A stretch of DNA of 61,460 nt from Brevibacterium sp. (GTDB taxonomy: Bacteria; Actinomycetota; Actinomycetes; Actinomycetales; Brevibacteriaceae): assembly GCA_030457025.1 (NCBI GenBank), contig JAKDSA010000012.1, positions 1 to 61,460 of the forward strand, read 5' to 3'. Below are positions 8,378-17,356 of this stretch, piece after piece. The notes under the pieces were generated by a model. The model saw only the letters and a program-made list of their open reading frames with translations. It was not told where the DNA came from and did not search any database. Position 1 is the first letter of the stretch, and every line of letters begins with the position of its first letter. The translations under genes and the position numbers were made by a program.

Positions 8378-8932
8378 TCAGAGTTCTTCGACGACCTCAG
8401 CCGTGTCTCGATGCAGCGCCGACAGCCGCAGGTACGACTGCGCGTTCTCGCGTACCTTCTCAACCCCCTCGTCGGTCATCTCCCGGCGCACCTTGGCCGG
8501 GACTCCTGCGACCAGCGATCGAGGCGGGATTTCGGTGCCCTCGAGAACGATCGCACCTGCGGCGACGAGTGACTCAGAACCCACATGTGCATCGTTGAGG
8601 ACAGTCGCGTGCATGCCGATGAGAACGTCGTCATCGACCACTGCCCCGTGAACAAGAGCCTGATGTCCGATGGAGACTCGCGAACCGATGACAACCGGCT
8701 TCCCCTCATCGGTGTGCATGACCGTGTTGTCCTGCACATTCGAGTCCTCGCCGATGGTGATCGGGGCGGCCTCCGCTCGGAGCACACATCCGTAGAAGAC
8801 ACTGGCGCCCTTCTTCACCCTGACATCCCCGACCAGGGTGGCGCCGGCGGCGATGAAGGCATCGGGATCGATCTGCGGGGCCTGTCCACCGACCGAGATG
8901 ATGCGTGCTTGGGAAAGGTTGTCCCCGCCCAT
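8378..8932 (-). CDS. Gamma-carbonic anhydrase family protein
   Basis: A 184-residue left-handed beta-helix protein built of hexapeptide repeats (VGDVRV, IGEDSN, IGSRVS, IGMHAT). The likely metal ligands are visible in MHTDEGK, IGHQALVHGA and the HGA/MHAT turns. The family includes true Cam-type gamma-carbonic anhydrases and catalytically inactive relatives (PaaY, YrdA), so carbonic anhydrase activity is not certain. The start has a GGAGG site a few bases upstream. The gene ends 73 bases before lpdA and the two may be co-transcribed. Confidence 0.88.
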   Translation of the reverse strand: MGGDNLSQARIISVGGQAPQIDPDAFIAAGATLVGDVRVKKGASVFYGCVLRAEAAPITIGEDSNVQDNTVMHTDEGKPVVIGSRVSIGHQALVHGAVVDDDVLIGMHATVLNDAHVGSESLVAAGAIVLEGTEIPPRSLVAGVPAKVRREMTDEGVEKVRENAQSYLRLSALHRDTAEVVEEL

Positions 8933-9287
8933 GTGTCCTCCGTTGGTTCACGTTGCGATTGAGCTCTGGTGTTCGACTGAGCCTGCGGCGCTGAGAGCAC
9001 CGACAGGTGACCAGTCACTTCATCCTCAGTCTAACCGTGAACTTGCCTCACCTCGACGGAAGCACGCATCATGATGTCGTTGTCGCCTGCTGCCGAGAGA
9101 GACGCATAGTGGACGAATTTGCGTCAAGGCCCCTATAGCAGGACAATGAGGAAAATATTTGTCAGAAATTTCACACTGCATTACCCTTGTGTGCCCAAAA
9201 CGGTTATGTGAACCTTGGGTAAGAGAGTTGCGCGCCTGGAATTCGGGTGTCGCAGACCGCGTTCACTTAATTCGTCGAAAGGTCACC
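8933..9287. other. Divergent intergenic region, gamma-CA / whiB1
   Basis: These 355 bases separate the minus-strand gamma-carbonic anhydrase gene from whiB1. The half next to whiB1 (about 9125-9210) is clearly richer in A+T than its surroundings, as expected for a promoter zone. I cannot fix a -35/-10 pair with confidence. TTACCC (9181-9186) and GGGTAA (9217-9222) form a loose inverted repeat. No gene seen. Confidence 0.5.
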
Positions 9288-9536
9288 ATGGATTGGCGAC
9301 ATCGTGCAGCATGCCTCAACGAGGATCCGGAATTGTTCTTCCCGATCGGAAACACCGGTCCCGCCCTGCTTCAGATCGAAGAGGCTAAGACTGTATGCCG
9401 CCGCTGTGAAGTAGTCGAGACCTGTCTGCAGTGGGCTCTGGAATCCGGTCAGGATGCTGGTGTCTGGGGAGGTCTCAGCGAGGATGAGCGTCGTGCGCTC
9501 AAACGCCGCGCCGCACGTGCCCGCCGCGCCGGCTGA
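9288..9536 (+). CDS. whiB1: WhiB1-type iron-sulfur transcription factor
   Basis: An 82-residue Wbl protein. Cys-9, Cys-37, Cys-40 and Cys-46 form the C-x27-C-x2-C-x5-C ligand set for a [4Fe-4S] cluster. It is followed by GVWGG and the basic C-terminus KRRAARARRAG. The sequence MDWRHRAAC...EDPELFFPIGN is very close to mycobacterial WhiB1, an essential NO-responsive regulator that binds sigma-A region 4. ATG at 9288 has GAAAGGT upstream; a longer in-frame start at 9159 adds unrelated residues. The neighbour pdtaS is the same as in M. tuberculosis (Rv3219-Rv3220c). Confidence 0.95.
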   Translation: MDWRHRAACLNEDPELFFPIGNTGPALLQIEEAKTVCRRCEVVETCLQWALESGQDAGVWGGLSEDERRALKRRAARARRAG

Positions 9537-9567
9537 GTCATTCAGCGGCTGAAGACAGCCGGTCGCA

Positions 9568-9624
9568 ATTTGAGTCCCTTGTTCGGAATACGAGATCTTC
9601 GCATTCTGAGCAGGGGACTCAAAT
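9568..9624 (+). other. Long RNA hairpin downstream of whiB1
   Basis: Bases 9568-9589 pair with 9603-9624 over 22 consecutive positions, 11 of them an uninterrupted perfect outer stem. The only non-Watson-Crick pairs are three G-U pairs (9579/9613, 9582/9610, 9585/9607). These are tolerated only in plus-strand RNA, since they become A-C in the minus transcript. Three more pairs follow past an A-C mismatch, closing on a GATCT loop. It sits 32 bases after the whiB1 stop and has no T-tract. It could be a whiB1 terminator, a 3' stabiliser or part of a small RNA. Confidence 0.7.
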
Positions 9625-9647
9625 CATGAGCGCACTGAGTTGACGCG

Positions 9648-9689
9648 CGACTGCGGGAAGGGTCCAAGGGTCCGACTGCGGGAAGGGTC
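9648..9689. repeat. Two copies of a 17-bp direct repeat
   Basis: CGACTGCGGGAAGGGTC occurs at 9648-9664 and again at 9673-9689, a 25-base period. The repeat lies in the short space between the whiB1 hairpin and the end of pdtaS, where no protein is encoded. Function unknown: it could be a protein binding site or a recent local duplication. Confidence 0.85.
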
Positions 9690-9706
9690 ACCGGCAAAGA
9701 TGGCCC

Positions 9707-11251
9707 TCAGTCGTAGGAGTCGGGGCGCAGCGGCACGTCGAGGATCGCCACCGTTCCGCCGCCTTCACGCTCCTGCCATTGGATCGAGCCCGCCAGGTCG
9801 GCAGACACCAAGGTCTTGACGATCTGCGTGCCCAGGCCGTTGCCGGGGCTGTGGTGGTCTCCCAGCCCCACGCCGTCGTCGGCGATCGTGACGTGCAGGT
9901 GATCGCCTTCGCGCTCCGGAGTCACCCACACATGGCCGTTGAGCGTTTCGCCCGGGGCGAGGTCATCCTGCTTCGAGATTGGGAACCCGTGTTCGATCGC
10001 ATTCGTGATCAGCTCGGTGATGGCCAGCGCCAGTGAGGTGGCGTCGGCAGAGGAGATGGTGCCGAAGCTGCCGCAGCGTTTGAGGCTCACCTGCACCAGC
10101 GGGCTCGTCAGTTCGGGAGTCAGACGCAGCCCCTTGTCGACGACCTCGTCGAAGTCCACCTCCGATTCGACTCCCTGGCTGAGCACGTCATGGACGACGG
10201 CGATGATCGAGACTCGGCGCATCGCCTCGGACAGCGCCCCCTTCGCCTCGGGGCTGTCGATCCGACGTGTCTGCAGCCGCAGCAATGCCGAAACAGTCTG
10301 CAGGTTGTTCTTCACCCGATGGTGCATCTCTTTGATCATCGCATCGCGTGAGAGCAGTTCGCGCTTGCGTCGTCTGATCTCTGAGACATCCCGAGCCAAG
10401 ACGATCGCGCCGGTCCGAGTCCCCTCATCGGTCAGTGGAATCGCCCGCAGGGACACACTCGTCCGACCGACTTCGAGCTCGGTCCGCCACGGCGCACGGC
10501 CGGTGAGCACGAGCGGCAGAGTCTCATCCACCTGACGCAGCTCCGTGCTCAGGCTCGAGACAACCTCGGCCAGGTAGTCCCCCTCGATCTCACCGCTGTG
10601 CCCGAGCCGGTGCATGAGGGAGACCGCGTTCGGCGACGCGTACTGAACGTGGGAGTCACGATCGAGGATGAAGATGCCATCGCCGACCCGCGGCTCACCG
10701 TGCCGGGCTCCGCTGGGAGCCTCGCGGTCGGGGAAGGCCCCCTGCGCGATCATCGTCAGCAGCGACATCGCAGACTGGGTGTAGAACTTCTCAAGTCGAG
10801 ACGAGCCCCGACGACGAAGCTCTTCCGAGTAGCGGACCATGATGGCGATCGTCACTCCCCCGCGGACGAGGGGCACCGCCTCGGCCGAGACCTCCGTATG
10901 ATCCGTACCGGCGTTGACGCCTAAGGACTTCGCCTGCGCCACCTTCGTCGATATCTCCCGTGAGCTGGCGGCCGCGTCCAGGAGCTCCCGTTCGAGCCCG
11001 GTGGCTCGGGCTCCCATGAGATCGCGATTGAATAGGGTCGCACCGGTTGTCGGACGCGAGTGCGCCACCACCGTATAGGCACCGCTGGCCGAGGGCACCC
11101 ATAGGACGAGGTCGGCGAAGGACAGGTCAGCGATGAGCTGCCAGTCCCCCACCAGCAGGTGAATGTGTTCGACGTCAGTCTCGTCGGTGATGCCTTCGGC
11201 GGCCAAGAGGTCGTTGAGCCCTGGGTTCTTCTTCCGTAGGGGCAACGGCAC
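9707..11251 (-). CDS. pdtaS: PdtaS-type cytosolic sensor histidine kinase
   Basis: A 514-residue soluble kinase without membrane segments. An N-terminal GAF-like domain (about 1-165) is followed by a PAS domain (about 190-295). A HisKA_2/HWE-type dimerisation motif EMHHRVKNNLQ holds the phospho-acceptor His (310/311), and a C-terminal HATPase has NAIEHG and DDGVGLG. This architecture and the whiB1 neighbour match PdtaS (Rv3220c), which phosphorylates the ANTAR RNA-binding regulator PdtaR. No pdtaR lies in this window. The start is GTG at 11251 with a weak ribosome site, so the exact N-terminus is uncertain. Confidence 0.9.
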   Translation of the reverse strand: MPLPLRKKNPGLNDLLAAEGITDETDVEHIHLLVGDWQLIADLSFADLVLWVPSASGAYTVVAHSRPTTGATLFNRDLMGARATGLERELLDAAASSREISTKVAQAKSLGVNAGTDHTEVSAEAVPLVRGGVTIAIMVRYSEELRRRGSSRLEKFYTQSAMSLLTMIAQGAFPDREAPSGARHGEPRVGDGIFILDRDSHVQYASPNAVSLMHRLGHSGEIEGDYLAEVVSSLSTELRQVDETLPLVLTGRAPWRTELEVGRTSVSLRAIPLTDEGTRTGAIVLARDVSEIRRRKRELLSRDAMIKEMHHRVKNNLQTVSALLRLQTRRIDSPEAKGALSEAMRRVSIIAVVHDVLSQGVESEVDFDEVVDKGLRLTPELTSPLVQVSLKRCGSFGTISSADATSLALAITELITNAIEHGFPISKQDDLAPGETLNGHVWVTPEREGDHLHVTIADDGVGLGDHHSPGNGLGTQIVKTLVSADLAGSIQWQEREGGGTVAILDVPLRPDSYD

Positions 11252-11271
11252 CGGCCGATGAGGGCGGCCCA

Positions 11272-11319
11272 GACGTCGGCAGACCCGCAGGCTCCACGCC
11301 TGCCGTGTCTGCCGACGTC
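11272..11319 (-). terminator. Hairpin terminator after gdh
   Basis: GACGTCGGCAGAC (11272-11284) is perfectly complementary to GTCTGCCGACGTC (11307-11319). An inner GCAGG/CCTGC stem (11287-11291, 11299-11303) closes a 7-base loop. It lies 43 bases past the gdh stop and just before the pdtaS start on the minus strand. No T-tract follows, a common form in actinobacteria. Confidence 0.7.
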
Positions 11320-11361
11320 AGCGATGATCTGACGCTATCACTGATCTCCTGCGCTCACTGC

Positions 11362-14300
11362 TCAGACGCCGTGCTCCGATTCCCATGCCGAGGAACGGAC
11401 CACGCCGCGCATCATACGCAGCAGCACCGACAGCGGGGCCTGGGTGACGGTCTCGAGCCCGAGGATGGTCTCGGTCGTGTCCAGGACCCGCGCGGCCACG
11501 GTGTCATTGCGTTCGAGCCATTCGGCCAGCCGCTGCTTGGCACGCTCATCCGGAGTCCCGGAGATCGGCGAGTCCGTCGCGGCGAGAACCGTTCCGGCCA
11601 CCGAGAGGATCGCCGAGTAGAAGTCATCGCGCAACGAGCCGCGAGCCAGTGCCGACCACCGGTCGCTGCGGTCGAGGTCGCCGATGAGTGTCAGCACCTG
11701 CGAACCGGAGAACGTGTCGTTGACGGCGTAGTACACCTCGGCGACGTCCTCTGCGGATTCGCCGGCACGCGCAGCCAGCTGTGTGATATCGAGGAGGACG
11801 AACTCATCGAGCAGGGCTGCCGCCCGCCACGCGAGATCGCTCGGCACGCCTTGGTCGATGTAGCCCTCTGCCTTCGCCTTCATCGTCGCGGCATCGAAGC
11901 CGTCCACGAGATCCGGGACCCTGGATCGCAGCGCAGCGACGACCGAGCCGTACATCTCGATGCCGGAATCGACATCGAGGGTGTCGGGCGCCTGCTGGAC
12001 CAGCCAGCGGGAGGACCGGTCGAGCAGACGTACATAGTCGTGCTGCAGCTGAACCTGCACTTCGGTGGTGACCTTGTTGTCGAGCGCGCACACCGCCTCG
12101 AAGAAGTCGTCGAGGCCGAAGATCTCTGAGACCACGACGAAGACGCGGGCGATCTGCGGCACCGAGGCCGGAGTCTCCTCCAACATCCGGTAGACGTAGG
12201 TGAGCCCACCTCGGTCGATCATGCGGTTGACGAGCTTGGCCGTCGCAATCTCACGATGCAGCGGATGCTCGGGGATCAGCTCTCCGTACTTCTCGACAAG
12301 AGCGTCCGGGAAATAGGAGCTCAGCTCCCGCTTCATCCATTCCTCATCGGGAACGACGCTGTCGAGGATCTCGTCGGCAGCATGCATCTTGGCGTAGGCC
12401 AGCAGAACCGCCAGCTCCGGAGAGACATAGGAGCTGAACTCACGTGTGGACAACTCCACTGCATCGGGCAGGAACTCGACCTGTCGATCGAGGTCGGCGT
12501 TCTTCTCCAGGTAGCCCAGCAGCCGTCCGTAGGTGCCCGACATCGATTCGGTCTGTGCGCGGGCCTCGCCGAGGACGACGTTCTGGGCGTAGTTGTTGGC
12601 CAGCACTCGATCGGCGACATCATCGGTGAAGGACAGCAGCACGCGTTCCCGATCCTCAGCGGCGAAGGCGCCCTTGTGGAGCAGGGTGCGCAGCAGCAAC
12701 TTGATGTTGACCTCATGGTCGGAGCTGTCCACGCCTGCCGAGTTGTCCACGGCGTCGGTGTTGATCGCCACGCCGTTCAGTGCCGCTTCGACACGGCCCA
12801 ATTGGGTCACACCGAGGTTGCCGCCTTCACCGATGACCCGACTGCGCACGTCGCGACCGTCGATGCGGATGGCGTCATTGGCCTTGTCCCCGACCTCCCC
12901 ATGGGTCTCGTCCGAGGACTTGATGTAGGTGCCGATGCCGCCGTTGTAGACGAGATCGACGGGGGCCTTGAGGATCTGCGACATCAGCTCTGCAGGGCTG
13001 CGCTTTCCGGGCTCGAGGCCCAGGACTGCTGCGGCCTCGGGGCTGAGGTCGACGGACTTCGCCGAGCGCGGGAAGACTCCGCCTCCGGTGGAGATGAGCT
13101 CCCTGTCGTAGTCCTGCCAGCTTGAGCGCGGCAGATCGAAGAGGCGCTTGCGTTCGACGAAGCTGCGTGCGGCATCCGGATTCGGATCAAGGAAGATGTC
13201 CCGGTGGTCGAAGGCCGCGACCAGACGAATGTGCTCGCTGCGCAACATGCCGTTGCCGAAGACGTCACCGCTCATATCGCCGATGCCCACGACAGTGAAG
13301 TCGTCAGCCGCGGTATTAACGCCAAGTTCGCGGAAATGTCGTTCGACGGACTTCCATGCACCGCGGGAGGTGATGGCCATCTTCTTATGGTCATAGCCGA
13401 CGGATCCGCCGGAGGCGAAGGCATCGCCAAGCCAGAACCCGCGCCGTTCGGCGATGGCGTTGGCCACATCCGAGAAACGTGCGGTGCCCTTGTCGGCAGC
13501 GACGACGAGATAGTAGTCATCACCGTCGTGTCGAACCACGCGATCCGGGTGGATGACCTGCTGGGCACCGTCGGCTGAGTACACCAGGTTGTCGGCGACT
13601 TCGAGGAGGCTTTCGATGAATACCTCGTAGGCGGTTTGGCCAGCGGCCATCCACGCATCTCGGTCACTCATCGGAGGCAGCTGCTTGGGGAAGAACCCGC
13701 CCTTGGCCCCCGTGGGGACGATGAGTGCGTTCTTGACCATCTGGGCCTTGACGAGGCCGAGCACCTCGGTGCGGAAGTCATCCCGGCGATCGGACCACCG
13801 CAGGCCGCCGCGGGCCACTGTGCCGAAGCGCAGGTGCACGCCTTCGACCTGGGGCGAGTACACCCACATCTCCAGGGCCGGTTTCGGCTTGGGCACGAAG
13901 CTGAGTTCGTTGGCGCGGATCTTGAGCACGAGTGCTGTCGGCAGTTCGCCGGCTTCGTCGAGGAAATAGTTCGTTCTGACTGTGGCGCGCAGCAGTTCGA
14001 GGGAGGAGCGCAGTACGCGATCCGCGTCGAGGCTGGCGACATCGCTGAGTGCCGACTCGACCGACTCGTTGAGTTCGGTCATCCTGTCCTCGCGTCCGGC
14101 CTCGTCAGTGGTGGGATCGAACTTCGCGAAGAAGTAGTCCACGAGCAATCGTGAGATCTCCGGGTTGTCACTGTAGACCTCGCCGACATAGGCGTCGGAG
14201 TAGGTGAATCCGGCTTGGCGCAGATACTTGCCCAGGGCTCGGATGATCGTCACATGCTTCCAGTGCATACCGCAGACGACGAGGCGGTCGAAGACTCCGG

Positions 14301-16251
14301 CTTCCTTCTTGCCCTCCCAGCCGGCGATGAACGCATCGGAGATCCGTTCGCAGTCGGCATCATCGAGTCCGTCGGGAAAGCTCAGTCCGAAGTCGTAGAT
14401 GTAGCGGTGTGACCCGTCGACGAGGTCCAGCTCATGCGGACGTTCGTCGAGAACGGTCGCGCCGAAGGCAGTCAGGAACGGAAGCACTTCCGAGAGCCCG
14501 ACACGCTCGTCGCGGTAGAGTGCCAGGCGCATTGGGGCGTCCGAGGCGTACTCGGGTCGGTAGAGTCGCACAACCGCACCATGACCGGCTTCCAGGGCTT
14601 CGAACCGTGCGACGTCTGCCACCGCATCATTGGGTGTGTGGTGTTCTTCGTAGCTGGGCGGGAACGCCTTCGACCACCGGTCGGCGCGAGCGACCGAATT
14701 GTCGCTGTCTCCCCTCTCTGTGGGCGCGAGGAAAGCGTGGACGTCTTCGGCCCAGGAGCGCACTGCGCCGACGATCCGCTTCTCCACGGTCTCGGGATCG
14801 ATCTGCGGCAGCTCGACGTCACGGGCCACGCGGGCAACGAAGTGAATGCGGGCCAGCGCGGATTCGGTCAACAGCACGTCGAAGTCGACGCTCTCGGCTT
14901 GGTAGAACTTCTTGAGGACTTCCTGGACCCGCATGCGCGCCGCTGTGTCGTAGAGATCGCGGGGCAGGTAGAGGATGACGGAGACGAACCGCTGGTAGGG
15001 GTCACGGCGGACGAAGACCCGTGACTGGCGACGCTCCTGCATGTCGACGATCTGCATGACGACCTCGAAGATCGTCTCTGCCTCGTCGTGCAGGAGGTCA
15101 TCGCGGGGGTAGGTCTCGAGGATGCCCAGGAGTTCGTTCGCCGAGTGGGATCCGGCGGGGAATCCGCTGGCGGAGAGGATCTTGCGCACCTTGCGGTTGA
15201 TCACCGGAATGTTGAGGACGCTGTCGTTGTAGAACTCAGGCTTGAAGACTCCGACGAAGCGACGTTCGCCGACGATCTCACCGGCGGAGTCGAAGGTCTT
15301 GACCCCGATGTAGTCCATGAAGGATCCCCGAATGACGCGGGAGCGTGAGTTTGCTTTCGTCAGCACCAGCACATGGGGCTCACTGGCCTTATCGGCCACT
15401 GCCCGACTCAGGGGCGACTTCACCAGCGGCCGCAGAGCGGAGATGCCCAGGGACGTGTGCTCGATCGGTTCGAGGCTGCTCTGGGTCTCATCGTGGGAGT
15501 AGTCGTACTCGCGATATCCGAGGAAGGTGAAGTGGCCGTCGAGCCAGTTGAGCAGCTCCGCTGCGGCCTCGGCTTCGGAAGCGAGTTCTGAACGCGGAGG
15601 CTGCGCCTGCAGTTCCTTCGCGATGTCCTTTGCCCGGATCGCCATGGCGCTGGCATCGGTGGCTGCGGCCGAGACGTAGTCGAGGACGCTGCGCAGCTGG
15701 TCCTCGAGTTTGGCGTGACCCTCTTCGGGAAGTCGATCGATCTCGAGGCGGATCCAGGACTGCTGTTGTGGCAGCACGGACCCGCTCGCCTCGGCGGTTT
15801 CCGACACCATCGGGATGCCAGCGGTGTCGGCGGAGACCGCCGGTGCCTCGGCCGGGGACAGCACTGACAGGTCGGAGCCCTGTCCTTCGACGGCGATGAT
15901 GGGGTGGTGAACCTGACGGATCGCACGGCCGCTGGTCGCCAGATCGCTGACGGTCGAGGAGACGAGGTGCGGCATGTCGTTCAGGACCATCGCAATGACA
16001 GTGTGATTGTCACGGAACTCAGGAGAGTCGACGTCAGGGTTGTAGATGGAGATCGCCGGTGATCTGCCGTCGTACTCGAGTCCCAGCGCGTAGTGCGAGG
16101 CTGCGGCCGCGGCCAGTGCGTCTGCTTCTGCTTCGGAAGTGCCAGGCTCGAAACGCGGATAGTACGCCTCGATGAAGTTGTCCGGGGCACCTTGTCCCCT
16201 CTGCTTCCTCCACTCTTCTGCAATGTCCGAATATGAGACCTGAGACACCAT
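11362..16251 (-). CDS. gdh: NAD-specific glutamate dehydrogenase, large 180-kDa type
   Basis: A 1629-residue member of the L_180 NAD-GDH class (PF05088; M. tuberculosis Rv2476c is about 1624 residues). It converts glutamate and NAD+ to 2-oxoglutarate, ammonia and NADH. A ~700-residue N-terminal region with ACT-like repeats is followed by the catalytic core. There the substrate site is visible as RGGLRWSDRRDDFRTE and PTGAKGGFFPKQ, and the nucleotide domain as GIGDMSGDVFGNGML. A long helical C-terminal domain follows. I chose ATG at 16251 (MVSQVSYSD), with AGAGGTGAC upstream, over 16275. In relatives the enzyme is controlled by GarA/OdhI-type FHA proteins; nothing in this window shows that. Confidence 0.94.
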   Translation of the reverse strand: MVSQVSYSDIAEEWRKQRGQGAPDNFIEAYYPRFEPGTSEAEADALAAAAASHYALGLEYDGRSPAISIYNPDVDSPEFRDNHTVIAMVLNDMPHLVSSTVSDLATSGRAIRQVHHPIIAVEGQGSDLSVLSPAEAPAVSADTAGIPMVSETAEASGSVLPQQQSWIRLEIDRLPEEGHAKLEDQLRSVLDYVSAAATDASAMAIRAKDIAKELQAQPPRSELASEAEAAAELLNWLDGHFTFLGYREYDYSHDETQSSLEPIEHTSLGISALRPLVKSPLSRAVADKASEPHVLVLTKANSRSRVIRGSFMDYIGVKTFDSAGEIVGERRFVGVFKPEFYNDSVLNIPVINRKVRKILSASGFPAGSHSANELLGILETYPRDDLLHDEAETIFEVVMQIVDMQERRQSRVFVRRDPYQRFVSVILYLPRDLYDTAARMRVQEVLKKFYQAESVDFDVLLTESALARIHFVARVARDVELPQIDPETVEKRIVGAVRSWAEDVHAFLAPTERGDSDNSVARADRWSKAFPPSYEEHHTPNDAVADVARFEALEAGHGAVVRLYRPEYASDAPMRLALYRDERVGLSEVLPFLTAFGATVLDERPHELDLVDGSHRYIYDFGLSFPDGLDDADCERISDAFIAGWEGKKEAGVFDRLVVCGMHWKHVTIIRALGKYLRQAGFTYSDAYVGEVYSDNPEISRLLVDYFFAKFDPTTDEAGREDRMTELNESVESALSDVASLDADRVLRSSLELLRATVRTNYFLDEAGELPTALVLKIRANELSFVPKPKPALEMWVYSPQVEGVHLRFGTVARGGLRWSDRRDDFRTEVLGLVKAQMVKNALIVPTGAKGGFFPKQLPPMSDRDAWMAAGQTAYEVFIESLLEVADNLVYSADGAQQVIHPDRVVRHDGDDYYLVVAADKGTARFSDVANAIAERRGFWLGDAFASGGSVGYDHKKMAITSRGAWKSVERHFRELGVNTAADDFTVVGIGDMSGDVFGNGMLRSEHIRLVAAFDHRDIFLDPNPDAARSFVERKRLFDLPRSSWQDYDRELISTGGGVFPRSAKSVDLSPEAAAVLGLEPGKRSPAELMSQILKAPVDLVYNGGIGTYIKSSDETHGEVGDKANDAIRIDGRDVRSRVIGEGGNLGVTQLGRVEAALNGVAINTDAVDNSAGVDSSDHEVNIKLLLRTLLHKGAFAAEDRERVLLSFTDDVADRVLANNYAQNVVLGEARAQTESMSGTYGRLLGYLEKNADLDRQVEFLPDAVELSTREFSSYVSPELAVLLAYAKMHAADEILDSVVPDEEWMKRELSSYFPDALVEKYGELIPEHPLHREIATAKLVNRMIDRGGLTYVYRMLEETPASVPQIARVFVVVSEIFGLDDFFEAVCALDNKVTTEVQVQLQHDYVRLLDRSSRWLVQQAPDTLDVDSGIEMYGSVVAALRSRVPDLVDGFDAATMKAKAEGYIDQGVPSDLAWRAAALLDEFVLLDITQLAARAGESAEDVAEVYYAVNDTFSGSQVLTLIGDLDRSDRWSALARGSLRDDFYSAILSVAGTVLAATDSPISGTPDERAKQRLAEWLERNDTVAARVLDTTETILGLETVTQAPLSVLLRMMRGVVRSSAWESEHGV

Positions 16252-16391
16252 GTCACCTCTATGATCAGCGCGCAAAATTTTCTGCGATTCGACACCGAAC
16301 CGCCGTCTCCCACACTATGCTCAAATGCTGAGAAAGGCACGCCGACGTCCCTGCTGAGTCACTGCACTGATCCGCCTGGCAAACTGAAGCC

Positions 16392-16853
16392 ATGCGAACA
16401 CTGACACTCAATCATGAATACTCGGACTCACTATCGGCATTTCTTCTCAGGCTTGCCGACGCCTCGACCTGGGAGTCGCTGGGATACGAGGCCCAGGCCG
16501 AGCGGATAGACCCCGACACCGAGGTGACGGTGAAGACGCCGCTGCCGAAGAGCGAGATGCCCGCTGCGCTGGCCTCTCACCTGCCGGCGAATGCCGAACT
16601 CGTTGAGATCTACATCGTTCCCGGAGATGTCATCGGCGACAGCGCGGAGATCCGGATGACCGCCCATGCGGCCGGAGTGCCCGTCGAGATCGATGCACTC
16701 ATCACGCTCGCACAGAGAGACTCGGGGATTGCCCTGTCGGTGCGTGCCGAGATCAGCTCCTCGATACCCCTCTTCGGGCCGATGGTCGAACAGGCGGTTG
16801 TGCCTATCCTTCAGAAGCGACTCGACGACCGTCTGCACAAGCTCGAGTCCTGA
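16392..16853 (+). CDS. DUF2505 family protein
   Basis: A 153-residue protein of the actinobacterial DUF2505 family, whose fold is thought to be START/SRPBCC-like lipid- or ligand-binding. No signal peptide, membrane helix or catalytic motif is visible. The alternating beta pattern across residues 40-140 and a helical C-terminus (MVEQAVVPILQKRLDDRLHKL) fit that fold. It is divergent from gdh and convergent with the DUF6912 gene. Function unknown. Confidence 0.8.
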   Translation: MRTLTLNHEYSDSLSAFLLRLADASTWESLGYEAQAERIDPDTEVTVKTPLPKSEMPAALASHLPANAELVEIYIVPGDVIGDSAEIRMTAHAAGVPVEIDALITLAQRDSGIALSVRAEISSSIPLFGPMVEQAVVPILQKRLDDRLHKLES

Positions 16854-16867
16854 GGCTGTCGTCCTGA

Positions 16868-16900
16868 GGCTGCTGGCCGGGGGCTGTTCCGGCCTCAGCC
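16868..16900. terminator. Weak hairpin between convergent genes
   Basis: GGCTG...GGCCGG (16868-16880) pairs with CCGGCC...CAGCC (16889-16900) with a small bulge. It overlaps the last bases of the DUF6912 gene and lies 14 bases after the DUF2505 stop, so it may end transcription from both sides. Just upstream GTCCTGAGGCTG is present twice at a 15-base period. Confidence 0.4.
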
Positions 16901-17347
16901 GCGTTCGCGCAGCAGCTCGGGCAGCTCAGTCGCGTCGTACCAGAGGAGGTCGGAGTCGCCGAGGTGGTCCTCCGCTGCTTCAGGTCCCCGCTGCGCTGCG
17001 ATGTCGGCGGCTTCCTCCCAGATCTCGGCCTCGTCGAGGTGGATGCTCACGATTGATCTCACATCGACGCCGTCCAGGGAGAGCACGTCGAATCCTTCAG
17101 CCAGCGATTCACCAGCAGTCGAATCGGGTGCGTCATAGGCGACGACCGCACGCGGCGAGACAGCGGCGGCCTCGAACGACTGGGCAGAGGCCAGTGCGGC
17201 TGCGATGCACAGAGCATCGAACTCCCGTGCCTCGAGCTCGTCCCCGCCCAGTTCTCGACCTTGGGCATCGGGGGCAACCGCGTGCCCAGAATCGACTCCT
17301 GCACGCAGCGCGGTCAGTGTGGTCGGGATATAGCAGCGAATGGACAT
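16895..17347 (-). CDS. DUF6912 family protein
   Basis: A 150-residue protein starting MSIRCYIPTTLTALRAG, the usual opening of an actinobacterial family (DUF6912) often found near this locus. It has an acidic composition, alternating beta strands and helices, and no recognisable catalytic motif or signal peptide. It starts 10 bases downstream of the CpaE-like gene on the same strand, with a GGAG site, and probably belongs to the same transcript. Function unknown. Confidence 0.7.
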   Translation of the reverse strand: MSIRCYIPTTLTALRAGVDSGHAVAPDAQGRELGGDELEAREFDALCIAAALASAQSFEAAAVSPRAVVAYDAPDSTAGESLAEGFDVLSLDGVDVRSIVSIHLDEAEIWEEAADIAAQRGPEAAEDHLGDSDLLWYDATELPELLRERG

Positions 17348-17356
17348 GCTCCAATC

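Noticed and set aside
9125..9222. CRP/FNR-type binding site upstream of whiB1
   Set aside because: WhiB1 genes can be CRP-controlled, but no TGTGA-N6-TCACA with acceptable fit was found; CACAC and GTGTG here are 12 bases apart.
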